Origin: an uncultured SAR86 cluster bacterium
Lineage (GTDB): Bacteria; Pseudomonadota; Gammaproteobacteria; Magnimaribacterales; AG-339-G14
Assembly (NCBI GenBank): GCA_902526045.1
Contig: CABZJI010000002.1
Coordinates: 62,001-126,000 of the forward strand
DNA length: 64,000 nucleotides
Direction: 5' to 3'
The notes under the pieces: generated by a model
What the model was told of the DNA's origin: nothing
The model's input: the letters and a program-made list of their open reading frames with translations, nothing else
The model's database searches: none
In this document: piece by piece, positions 38,385 through 46,062 of the stretch
How the letters are laid out: the number at the start of each line of letters is the position of its first letter
Numbering within the stretch: the first letter of the stretch is position 1
Program-made: the position numbers and the translations under genes

Positions 38385-40267
38385 TTACCAGAGACTTCCA
38401 AGCCTTCTAATTTTCCCTCTTTTCGCCATTTACGCATCATACTGAAAAACTCCAGCGGGCCACCACCATAAGGATTATTCTGGGGCTGAAGATCAGGCTT
38501 ACCTTCGTTGTTATAATAACCCGGTGTACAATTTTCCCTAAATTCTTTCATGTCGCGCGATTTATGGATTATTTTTTCAACCCATTCTTTTTCAGCATTT
38601 TCAGATGCTTCCACGAAGGTCAATTGATCCTCTTTCATCTTCTTGAGTATGTAAGAAAGATGAATGCTTTGTTCATCTAGCGAGTGAGTATAGTTAGCTG
38701 TAAAAGCACCTTGTTGGGGGCCAAAAAAGAAACAATTTGGAAAACTTCTCGTATGCATGCCATGGAAAGTTGAAAGTCCATCTTTCCATTTATCAGAAAT
38801 ACTTACTCCTTCTTTCCCATAAATTTCATACCCACATCTTCTGGTGTATTCGGTTCCTACCTCAAATCCAGTGGCAAAAATGATGCAATCAACTTCGTAT
38901 TCCTTTTTACCAAAAATTATCCCTTTTTCAGAAATAGTGTCGATTCCCTGACCGTCAGTATCAACCAATTCAACGTTTTCATTATTGAAAGCAGATAAAT
39001 ATTCATCGTGAAAACATGGACGTTTACAGAATTGACGATAATAGGGCTTTAAGGATTCAGCTGTTTTTGGATCATTAACGACACTATCGGCTCTTGATCT
39101 TATCTGTTCCATTTTTTCAAAATCAGCCATTTCGACTTGTTTTGCTAAATTGCTAAGACCAACGTAGCTCATAAATTTCCCTTGCAAGTATGCTTTTAAA
39201 CCTTCTTTATATAATTTTTTTGAAAAAACAGAACCAAGAGTCCAGAGAAAGATTCTAAATTTTGACGGACCATTATTTAGTAATGCTCCCAATATCCTTC
39301 GAAAAACTTCAGTCCAACCATCATTCACTAAGTCTTTACCATTTACGTTACCTGTTAAAAATCCTTCAAAGTTCTCTCTTCTTTTTGATTGCCATCCTGG
39401 AGATTGATTGAGAAACCAATTCTCATCGGTATCGATGTTATTTCTTTCATCAATCGAAGAAGGAGTTCTTTGAAAAACATAAAGTTGTTTTGCTGATTCT
39501 GCTAGATGTGGAATACATTGCACAGCAGTTGCACCTGTTCCAATGACTGCAACTCTTTTATCAATAAGATTTGATAAATTTCCCTTCGATGAACCGCCGG
39601 TATACTCATAATCCCATCTGCTTGTATGAAAAGTATGACCTTTGTAATTATTGATGCCATTTATTGCAGGCAATTTAGGACGATTAAGAGGGCCGTTAGC
39701 ATGAACAACATGGTTACACTTAATCTTATCTGCTTTATTAGTGTTTATTTCCCAAAGTCTTTCATCGTCTTTCCATCTGACGTCGTTCACTTCAGTTTGG
39801 AAAATAGCATGCTCGCTCAATTCAAATTTCTCTGAAATGACATCAAAATATTCTAAAGTTTCGGATGCGTTAGTGTATTTTTTGCCAGGAATAAAGTTAG
39901 TTTCTTCAAGCAGGGGAAAATAGATATAGGATTCAATATCGCATGATGCTCCTGGATATCTATTCCAATACCAAGTACCGCCAAAACTACCGCCTTTTTC
40001 AATGATTTTAAAATCAGAAAACCCGGCTTCTTTAAGTCTAGATGCAGCTAGAACACCACCAAAACCACCACCAATAATTACGATTTCATAAGAATCAGTT
40101 AAAGCCTGCCTTTCAATTTCTTGATTTATATAGGGATCATCAACGAAATAAGAAAAATCACCACTTACTTCTTGATATTGATCATTCCCGTCTTCACGAA
40201 GACGTTTATCTCTTTCCTGTCTGTATTTATCTCTAAGATAATCAGGATCAAAAGTATGATTTTGCAT
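38381..40267 (-). CDS. Flavin-containing monooxygenase of the Baeyer-Villiger type
   Basis: About 628 residues from ATG 40267, chosen because GAGGGAA lies six bases upstream; an open frame runs 16 codons further. Two Rossmann loops are visible: IIGGGFGGVLAASRL for FAD and VIGTGATAVQCIPHL for NADPH. Between them is a close match to the Baeyer-Villiger fingerprint (FxGxxxHxxxW), reading YKGHTFHTSRWDY with Tyr for the first Phe. The long N-terminal extension fits the phenylacetone/steroid monooxygenase group. It should insert oxygen next to a ketone to give an ester or lactone. Substrate unknown. Confidence 0.9.
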   Translation of the reverse strand: MQNHTFDPDYLRDKYRQERDKRLREDGNDQYQEVSGDFSYFVDDPYINQEIERQALTDSYEIVIIGGGFGGVLAASRLKEAGFSDFKIIEKGGSFGGTWYWNRYPGASCDIESYIYFPLLEETNFIPGKKYTNASETLEYFDVISEKFELSEHAIFQTEVNDVRWKDDERLWEINTNKADKIKCNHVVHANGPLNRPKLPAINGINNYKGHTFHTSRWDYEYTGGSSKGNLSNLIDKRVAVIGTGATAVQCIPHLAESAKQLYVFQRTPSSIDERNNIDTDENWFLNQSPGWQSKRRENFEGFLTGNVNGKDLVNDGWTEVFRRILGALLNNGPSKFRIFLWTLGSVFSKKLYKEGLKAYLQGKFMSYVGLSNLAKQVEMADFEKMEQIRSRADSVVNDPKTAESLKPYYRQFCKRPCFHDEYLSAFNNENVELVDTDGQGIDTISEKGIIFGKKEYEVDCIIFATGFEVGTEYTRRCGYEIYGKEGVSISDKWKDGLSTFHGMHTRSFPNCFFFGPQQGAFTANYTHSLDEQSIHLSYILKKMKEDQLTFVEASENAEKEWVEKIIHKSRDMKEFRENCTPGYYNNEGKPDLQPQNNPYGGGPLEFFSMMRKWRKEGKLEGLEVSGN

Positions 40268-40358
40268 TTTTATTCCCTCACGCATTGTTAATTTATCATA
40301 TTCAGACTCAAGCAAAAACTATTCAAAAATAGTAAAGTAACTTAAAAATTTTATAGAC

Positions 40359-40434
<76 letters not shown>

Positions 40435-40465
40435 TATTACCTTTACCTAACTTTTAAAGAAAATA

Positions 40466-40768
40466 TTAAGGTTTTATTAATAACCAAACGAAGAAGAAAA
40501 TTGGTGCCATCCAAGTTATAAACCCTAACAAAGTAGGTATGAACATTAAAAATATATAGGGAAAGAATATCAGAGTTGTTCTTACTAAAGACGGATTATC
40601 CACATGTAGTTTTTTCTTTAGCCATTCATCCAAACCTTTAGATATTGCTGTGAAGAAATCGATTATGAATCTGGAATAGATACCATAAAAAATTAAACCA
40701 CACGCCACATAAATTAAAGTCAGAATTTCGATGTCAATCAAACCATTGAATAGTTCTCTGATAGTCAT
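40466..40768 (-). CDS. Small membrane protein of unknown function
   Basis: A 100-residue protein I do not recognise. It has two or three hydrophobic spans: about 15-40 (IEILTLIYVACGLIFYGIYSRF) and one long region from about 66 to the end (LIFFPYIFLMFIPTLLGFITWMAPIFFFVWLLI), with a charged linker (GLDEWLKKKLHVDNP) between. The ATG is preceded by no strong ribosome site. It lies alone between tRNA-Ala and the divergent small lipoprotein gene. Support is the membrane-like composition and full use of an otherwise empty stretch. Confidence 0.55.
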   Translation of the reverse strand: MTIRELFNGLIDIEILTLIYVACGLIFYGIYSRFIIDFFTAISKGLDEWLKKKLHVDNPSLVRTTLIFFPYIFLMFIPTLLGFITWMAPIFFFVWLLIKP

Positions 40769-40874
40769 AGGTAAATTATTACTTATTAAAGTACTAGAGA
40801 GAAGTTATCGAAGAAGTATCTTAAAAACAACTTAAGAATTCACAAATAGTTTCTGATGGTCTTACAATATAATA

Positions 40875-40985
40875 GTGAAACAATTACTTATCATTCTTGC
40901 TTTGAGTTTTGTTGGATGTTCCAAATATCCAATAACAAAAATCAATTGCACAGTTAAAGGTGCAAACCTAATAGTTATTAAATGA
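40875..40985 (+). CDS. Putative 36-residue lipoprotein
   Basis: A short frame starting at GTG 40875 encodes a basic start, a hydrophobic core and a lipobox (MKQLLIILALSFVGC, Cys15), then SKYPITKINC and about 12 more residues including a second Cys. The stop overlaps the ATG of the methyltransferase gene in an ATGA, so the two look translationally coupled. The signal is typical of entericidin-like or other tiny lipoproteins. It could instead be only a leader peptide controlling the next gene. The protein is not known to me. Confidence 0.5.
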   Translation: MKQLLIILALSFVGCSKYPITKINCTVKGANLIVIK

Positions 40986-42007
40986 TTTTAGGAATTTGGC
41001 TTGCAGAGAGAGGCTGGATTCCAGATTTTTTGTTAAGAATTGCAATAAAGTTCATAAGCAAAGCAAGATTAAAAAGGTCAAACAGTTTTTCTGAAAAACT
41101 TGCTGTATTAAATTCGTTGAAAGATGGACCAATAGCTGAATTAACTCCATCAGCAAACAAACAACATTATGAAGTTCCTCCAGCTTTTTTTGAAAAGGTC
41201 TTGGGAAGTAAGCTCAAATACTCTTGCAGTCTGTTTAACGATAATCAGAAAAGTTTAAATGATGCCGAAACAGAGATGCTTAATTCTTATATTGAAAGAG
41301 CTGACATTAGACCAAAGCAAGAAATTTTAGATCTAGGATGTGGATGGGGTAGTTTCTCTCTTTACGCTGCACAAAAATTTCCTGACTCTAATTTTACTGC
41401 AGTCAGTAACTCTGACGATCAAATTAATTTCATTAAATCTAAAGCTCAAGAATTAGGAATGAAAAATCTTCTCGCTTTAAAACAAGATATGAATCAGTTA
41501 AATTTAAGAAATAATTTTGATCGTATTGTTTCGATAGAGATGTTTGAGCATATGAGAAATTATAAAATTTTATTAAAACGAATTTCAGACCTTATGGTCG
41601 AAGATGGTCAATTATTCGTTCACATATTTTGTCATAGGCAATCTGCGTATCTTTACGAAATAAAAAATGATAGGGATTGGATGACAAAGTACTTCTTTAC
41701 GGGCGGCATAATGCCCTCAAGAGATATTTTTGAATTTTTTAATGAAGATTTGACTGTTTCAAAGTCATGGCAAATAAATGGCAAACATTATTCTAAAACC
41801 TCAAAAGCATGGTTAAAAAATATGGATAAAAATTCTAGAATTGTTAAACAAATCTTAAACGAACATTATGATGAAGAAAATATATGGTTTTACAGATGGA
41901 GAATATTTTTCTTAACTTGTGAAGAATTTTTTAAAATTAATAATGGTACAGATTGGTTCGTATCCCATTATTTACTTAAGAAAAAGAATCGAGCTACAAA
42001 TAAATAA
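40982..42007 (+). CDS. Cyclopropane-fatty-acid synthase-like SAM methyltransferase
   Basis: A 341-residue class I methyltransferase. The SAM-binding motif I is ILDLGCGWGSFS near 113-124; upstream, QHYEVPPAFFEKVLG and LKYSCSLF match the CFA synthase/mycolic acid methyltransferase opening, and IEMFEHMRNY holds the post-II region. CFA synthases methylenate membrane lipid double bonds, and related enzymes methylate other lipids or amines (coclaurine N-methyltransferase-like). It is shorter than E. coli Cfa (382) and lacks its N-terminal extension, so the lipid role is likely but not certain. Its start overlaps the tiny lipoprotein gene. Confidence 0.85.
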   Translation: MILGIWLAERGWIPDFLLRIAIKFISKARLKRSNSFSEKLAVLNSLKDGPIAELTPSANKQHYEVPPAFFEKVLGSKLKYSCSLFNDNQKSLNDAETEMLNSYIERADIRPKQEILDLGCGWGSFSLYAAQKFPDSNFTAVSNSDDQINFIKSKAQELGMKNLLALKQDMNQLNLRNNFDRIVSIEMFEHMRNYKILLKRISDLMVEDGQLFVHIFCHRQSAYLYEIKNDRDWMTKYFFTGGIMPSRDIFEFFNEDLTVSKSWQINGKHYSKTSKAWLKNMDKNSRIVKQILNEHYDEENIWFYRWRIFFLTCEEFFKINNGTDWFVSHYLLKKKNRATNK

Positions 42008-42063
42008 CCATAAGGAATTTTGATTTCCTGATCACATTCAGTTTATTTATATATTAAAATGAA

Positions 42064-42267
42064 GTGATTATGTTTATTGCATCTGTGATACTTTTATCCA
42101 TATGGGAGATATATTGGACAGCAAAAGCATGCTGGAAAGCTGCCCAAGCAAAAGAAGGTTATTGGTTTGTTTTTATGTTGGTGTTTAATCTCTTTGGATT
42201 ACCGGAGATCTATTACCTGCATATTAGAAAAGATAAAGATGCGTTAGAGGATATGAAAAATCGCTAA
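42064..42267 (+). CDS. DUF5652-like small membrane protein
   Basis: A 67-residue protein (GTG 42064, or ATG 42070) with two hydrophobic helices: FIASVILLSIWEIYW and WFVFMLVFNLFGLPEIYYL. The pattern of WKAA, then YWFV, then NLFGLPEIYYL fits the DUF5652 family of two-helix bacterial membrane proteins with no known role. A charged tail (RKDKDALEDMKNR) ends it. It lies between the methyltransferase (56 bases) and the HD-domain gene (32 bases) on the same strand. Confidence 0.65.
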   Translation: MIMFIASVILLSIWEIYWTAKACWKAAQAKEGYWFVFMLVFNLFGLPEIYYLHIRKDKDALEDMKNR

Positions 42268-42299
42268 AAATTAGTAAAATAATATCTAGAGGTGCAAAT

Positions 42300-42872
42300 A
42301 TGGCCGAAAAATTAGCAAAATTCACAACTATGACTAAAGGTACCGCTGAGGATTATCAGATAATCGCAGAAGCCAGCATGCAACATAGTGTCAATCTTCC
42401 TGAAAGGATGATCGAACACTTGAACCTATTGAAGGGCGATCATGGAGGTTTTGCAGTTGATAGATATACTCATTGTTTGCAAACCGCTACAAGAGCTTTG
42501 CGGGATGGGAAAGATGAAGAATACATTGTTTGTGCTCTTCTTCATGATATTGGAGATACTTTAGCGCCAGCAAACCATGCTGATTTTGCTGCTACTATGC
42601 TTGAACCATTTATTTCCGATAAAAATTATTGGATCCTCAAACATCACGGAATTTTTCAAGGTTACTACTTTTTTGACTTTCTAGGATTGGACAAAAATAT
42701 GAGAGATAAGTTTAAAGACAATCCTCATTGGAAAGATTGTGCAGAGTTCTGTGCAAAATATGATCAGAATTCATTTGACCCTGAATACGATACCGAACCC
42801 ATTGAGACTTTTATTCCTATGCTAAGGAATGTTCTTTCTCAAACTAAAAAATCTATCTACAAAGCTAGTTAA
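42300..42872 (+). CDS. HD-domain protein, phosphohydrolase or di-iron oxygenase-like
   Basis: A 190-residue single HD-fold protein. Candidate metal ligands are His58 (RYTHCLQ), His82-Asp83 (LLHDIGD), His93, the HH pair 115-116 (KHHGIFQGYYF) and Asp155 (AKYDQNSFD). Six or more ligands in this order is what two-metal HD proteins such as MIOX and PhnZ have, so an oxygenase role is possible, but most HD proteins are phosphohydrolases. I cannot name a substrate. Its stop overlaps the convergent SDR gene by four bases. Confidence 0.75.
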   Translation: MAEKLAKFTTMTKGTAEDYQIIAEASMQHSVNLPERMIEHLNLLKGDHGGFAVDRYTHCLQTATRALRDGKDEEYIVCALLHDIGDTLAPANHADFAATMLEPFISDKNYWILKHHGIFQGYYFFDFLGLDKNMRDKFKDNPHWKDCAEFCAKYDQNSFDPEYDTEPIETFIPMLRNVLSQTKKSIYKAS

Positions 42873-43777
42873 GATTTTTTTGGTTCTGCTTTCTTTTGAA
42901 TCTCAGAATCATGATTCTTTTTGGTCTCCACTAGAGAACCTATAACTCTGTCTAATTGATCAAGAGACCATAATTCATCAGATAAAAAAGATTCAATTAC
43001 TGCAGGCTGCTGCATTATACCTACCGTTCCGTTTTGCACATGTATGATTTGATTTGTAACATCTGATGCCTCATCACAACATAGCCAGGTGATTACAGGA
43101 GCTAATTGTTGCGGCCCTTGTTTCCAATCGTTTGTATCTACATCTCTGCCTGCGGCTTTAATTAAGTCAATGGTCATTCTGGTAGCTGCTCCGGGAGAGA
43201 TTGTATTTACAGTGCACTTATATTTAGCCATTTCAAAAGAGAGACTTCTCGTAAAACCGGCAATGCCTGCCTTTGCAGCACCATAATTAGTTTGCCCAAA
43301 ATTTCCATATAATCCAGAAACCGATGACATATTGATAATTCTGCAGTCCATCCTATTAGTTTCCCTTATGTAAGAGACAAATGGTTTAGTGCAATTAAAA
43401 TGACCTTTAAGATGGACAGCTATAACTTGATCCCAATCATTTTCTTCCATATTAAAAAGAGTTTTGTCTCTTAAGATCCCTGCGTTATTGATGAGAATAT
43501 CCATTCCACCAAAAGTATCTATAGCTGTTTGGAAGATATTTTGTCCACCAGCAAAATCTGAGACGCTGTCATAATTTGCAACTGCCTCTCCGCCTGCAGC
43601 TTTAATTTCTTCAACTACTTCATCCGCAATTTGAGTTCCGCCTGTACCATCGGTATTACCCCCTAGATCATTAACGACGACTTTTGCACCTTCTTTTGCT
43701 AAAAAAAGGGCTGTTTCTTTACCGATACCTCGGCCTGCTCCTGTTACAACAGCAATTTTGCCATTTAATCTTCCCAT
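42869..43777 (-). CDS. SDR similar to the dehydrogenase domain of multifunctional enzyme type 2
   Basis: A 302-residue short-chain dehydrogenase: GAGRGIG loop at about 13-19, VNDLGG after the second strand (the hallmark of MFE-2/HSD17B4-like 3-hydroxyacyl-CoA dehydrogenases), NNAGILRD, the serine in [10 protein letters not shown] and YGAAK as the catalytic pair. The long C-terminal tail (about 60 residues, charged) also fits this subgroup. It probably oxidises a 3-hydroxyacyl-CoA or similar bulky substrate with NAD. Promoter-proximal GGGAGGAA precedes its ATG. No partner hydratase is adjacent. Confidence 0.88.
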   Translation of the reverse strand: MGRLNGKIAVVTGAGRGIGKETALFLAKEGAKVVVNDLGGNTDGTGGTQIADEVVEEIKAAGGEAVANYDSVSDFAGGQNIFQTAIDTFGGMDILINNAGILRDKTLFNMEENDWDQVIAVHLKGHFNCTKPFVSYIRETNRMDCRIINMSSVSGLYGNFGQTNYGAAKAGIAGFTRSLSFEMAKYKCTVNTISPGAATRMTIDLIKAAGRDVDTNDWKQGPQQLAPVITWLCCDEASDVTNQIIHVQNGTVGIMQQPAVIESFLSDELWSLDQLDRVIGSLVETKKNHDSEIQKKAEPKKS

Positions 43778-43844
43778 GATTCCTCCCTATTAATTTAATG
43801 CATTATCTTTATCACTAAAGTATATTATTTTTTTAATCAAATAA

Positions 43845-45296
43845 ATGTCAGAAGCAAAAGAATTTAAAGTTTCAAACCTCACGCTTTTCTTGCATTCAGC
43901 AGGATCAGGCGTTGTAGGTATTAAAAATGTTATTTTTGGTGCTTGGGTTCTTTTGTATTACAACCAAGTGCTAGGTCTGCAGCCATATTTAGCTTCAATT
44001 GCCATTGGTGTTTCTCTTTTTTTCGATGCAGTATCGGATCCTCTGGTTGGAGTTTGGTCAGATCGTATTAGATCTAGGCTAGGAAGGAGACATCCCTTTA
44101 TTTATGCCAGCATCATTCCCTTAGCGATATGCGTTTGGTTATTATTCACACCGCCTAATTCTTACGACCAGAGTTACTTGTTTGTTAAATTGCTCGTTTT
44201 AACGATACTCATTAGGTTAGCCATTACTTTTTTCGAAACACCCAGGGCTGCTCTAGGCCCAGAATTAACCAAAGATTACGATAGAAGAAATTTACTTAAT
44301 GGAATGGGTATTTTCTTTGGATACGTTGGAGCAATAATCATTGGGTTCGTGATGCTTGAATATTTTTTACCTGAAACAGAGCAATTTCAGGGCTCAACAG
44401 CTTTCTTAAATCCAGAAGGATACGAAAAGCTTGCTTATTTTGCTGCCATCCTTGTGATAATTTTAGGATTAACAGCTGCATCCAGCACCCATAAACATAT
44501 TAAGGATCTTCATGTAGTCGAACCCTCAGGACCAATTAAATTAAAAAATGTTTTAGCAGAAGTCATAGAGGCACTATCTAATAGATCATGGTTGATGATT
44601 TTTCTAGCTGGGTGTCTGTATGCTCTTTTTTTGGGATTAAATAATGGTATTGCTAATTACATCAGTGTTTATTTTTGGCAGTGGACTCCGTCAGATATAT
44701 CCGTCTTTCCTTTAGCAGGGGGAATCTCTGCAATTATTGGAGCAGTTATCGCAGTTGCAATTTCTAAAGGAAGAGAAAAAAGAATTATTGCACTTTTAGC
44801 TTTTACTGGAACAATTGCAATTTCATATATTCCATTCATTCTAAGATTAGTCGATCCTTATTTTGAAGTTCAAACTTTTCCTGTTAACGGATCCGATGCT
44901 CTCTGGTGGGTGATGTTAATGCATCTATGTGTAACTGATATCTTCTCTGTTATGGGTTGGGTAGTTATGATTTCAATGATGTTTGATGTTGTTGAGGATA
45001 GTCAAATGCGAACGGGGAGAAGAGACGAAGGACTCTTCTTGTCTGGTCCGGGTTTATTCCAAAAAATATTTTCAGGTCTTGGTGTTTTTATAATAGGTTT
45101 TGTATTGCAGTTCCTAGGTTTCGATAACTCTCAATCTAATATTGAGCAGATGCAAGAACCCATCAACAACTTAGTTATTTTTGTATGCATCAGTGGGCCA
45201 ATACTAAATTTTGCTGGATTAGGATTCATTTACTTTTATTCTATAACAAGAGATTCACATACTTCCGCAGTAGATGAGTTAGGCTATAAGACATAA
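43845..45296 (+). CDS. GPH-family MFS symporter
   Basis: A 483-residue transporter with 12 predicted helices. The segments SDPLVGVWSDRIRSRLGRRHPFIY and later TFFETPRAALGPELTKDY are signatures of the glycoside-pentoside-hexuronide:cation symporters (MelB-like). Members move sugars or related molecules with Na+ or H+. A closely similar gene (48360-49802) lies beyond the rhomboid and DUF3604 genes; the two share SDPL-x-G-x(2)-SD, GRRHPF, ALGPEL, KDY and THxHIKDLH. The rhomboid gene follows at once with no gap. Confidence 0.9.
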   Translation: MSEAKEFKVSNLTLFLHSAGSGVVGIKNVIFGAWVLLYYNQVLGLQPYLASIAIGVSLFFDAVSDPLVGVWSDRIRSRLGRRHPFIYASIIPLAICVWLLFTPPNSYDQSYLFVKLLVLTILIRLAITFFETPRAALGPELTKDYDRRNLLNGMGIFFGYVGAIIIGFVMLEYFLPETEQFQGSTAFLNPEGYEKLAYFAAILVIILGLTAASSTHKHIKDLHVVEPSGPIKLKNVLAEVIEALSNRSWLMIFLAGCLYALFLGLNNGIANYISVYFWQWTPSDISVFPLAGGISAIIGAVIAVAISKGREKRIIALLAFTGTIAISYIPFILRLVDPYFEVQTFPVNGSDALWWVMLMHLCVTDIFSVMGWVVMISMMFDVVEDSQMRTGRRDEGLFLSGPGLFQKIFSGLGVFIIGFVLQFLGFDNSQSNIEQMQEPINNLVIFVCISGPILNFAGLGFIYFYSITRDSHTSAVDELGYKT

Positions 45297-46058
45297 ATGT
45301 TTTTTCCTTTATACGACGATAATCCGACAACCATAAGGCCTTACGTAACGCAATTTATTGTTGTCGTTTGTACGATTGTTTTCGTTTTTCAATTTCTTGC
45401 TGGAATGCCTGGGCAAATATTCTTAGATTTTGGTTTTATACCAGATAGATTTTTTTCTAATTCATTTTTTGATTTAACAATTATTTCTTCTATGTTTCTT
45501 CATGGCGGTATTGCACATATCGTGGGTAATATGGTTTATCTATGGATTTTTGGTGATAACGTTGAAGAATCTATGGGAAGGATAAGGTTCGTACTGTTTT
45601 ATATAACTTGTGGTCTTATCGCTGCTTTATCTCAAGCTCTGGTTAATCCTGATTCAAATATACCGATGGTAGGAGCTAGTGGAGCAATAGCTGGAGTTCT
45701 TGGCGCTTATTTGATGTTGCACCCAAGGGCAAACGTCAGCTGCTTTGTATTCTTAATAATTTTTATTCAAGTCATTAGAATTCCTGCTTTTCTTGTATTG
45801 GGTTTTTGGATTTTAGGACAGTTTTTTAATCTTCCAAGTTCACTGCAAGATGAGGGCGGAGTAGCTTATCTGGCACATATAGGTGGATTTATCGCAGGGA
45901 TGATACTCGTTCCTTTATTTAAAAAAAGAGATGTTAAGTTATTCGATATTCCTCATTCAAAGCCATGGCAAAATACGAATATGAATTTTCAAAAAGAAAA
46001 TTCAAGAAACTTTCTCAATGATTTTATTAAGAAGTCTGAGGACAAGTTCAGAAAATAG
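45297..46058 (+). CDS. Rhomboid-family intramembrane serine protease
   Basis: A 253-residue membrane protein with about six or seven helices. The catalytic serine Ser128 is in GASGAIAGVLGAY and the histidine His194 in AHIGGFIAG; the loop-1 WIFGDNVEESMGRIRF segment matches the WR-type region in position. The C-terminal tail is cytosolic and charged. It cuts transmembrane helices of unknown partners. The start abuts the symporter stop codon (TAAATG) and the DUF3604 gene begins four bases after its stop, so the three are one operon. Confidence 0.9.
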   Translation: MFFPLYDDNPTTIRPYVTQFIVVVCTIVFVFQFLAGMPGQIFLDFGFIPDRFFSNSFFDLTIISSMFLHGGIAHIVGNMVYLWIFGDNVEESMGRIRFVLFYITCGLIAALSQALVNPDSNIPMVGASGAIAGVLGAYLMLHPRANVSCFVFLIIFIQVIRIPAFLVLGFWILGQFFNLPSSLQDEGGVAYLAHIGGFIAGMILVPLFKKRDVKLFDIPHSKPWQNTNMNFQKENSRNFLNDFIKKSEDKFRK

Positions 46059-46062
46059 ATTA

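Noticed and set aside
40268..40315. Monooxygenase extension to 40315
   Set aside because: ATG 40267 has a good ribosome site and the extra 16 residues look like untranslated leader.
30603..40315. A genomic island from the secreted proteins to the monooxygenase
   Set aside because: No integrase, direct repeats, or visible base composition shift, and the tRNA-Ala at 40359 shows no nearby repeated 3' fragment that I can find.
46018..46062. DUF3604 protein starting at 46018
   Set aside because: The first 15 codons overlap the rhomboid gene and are not hydrophobic; ATG 46063 directly precedes the membrane anchor.
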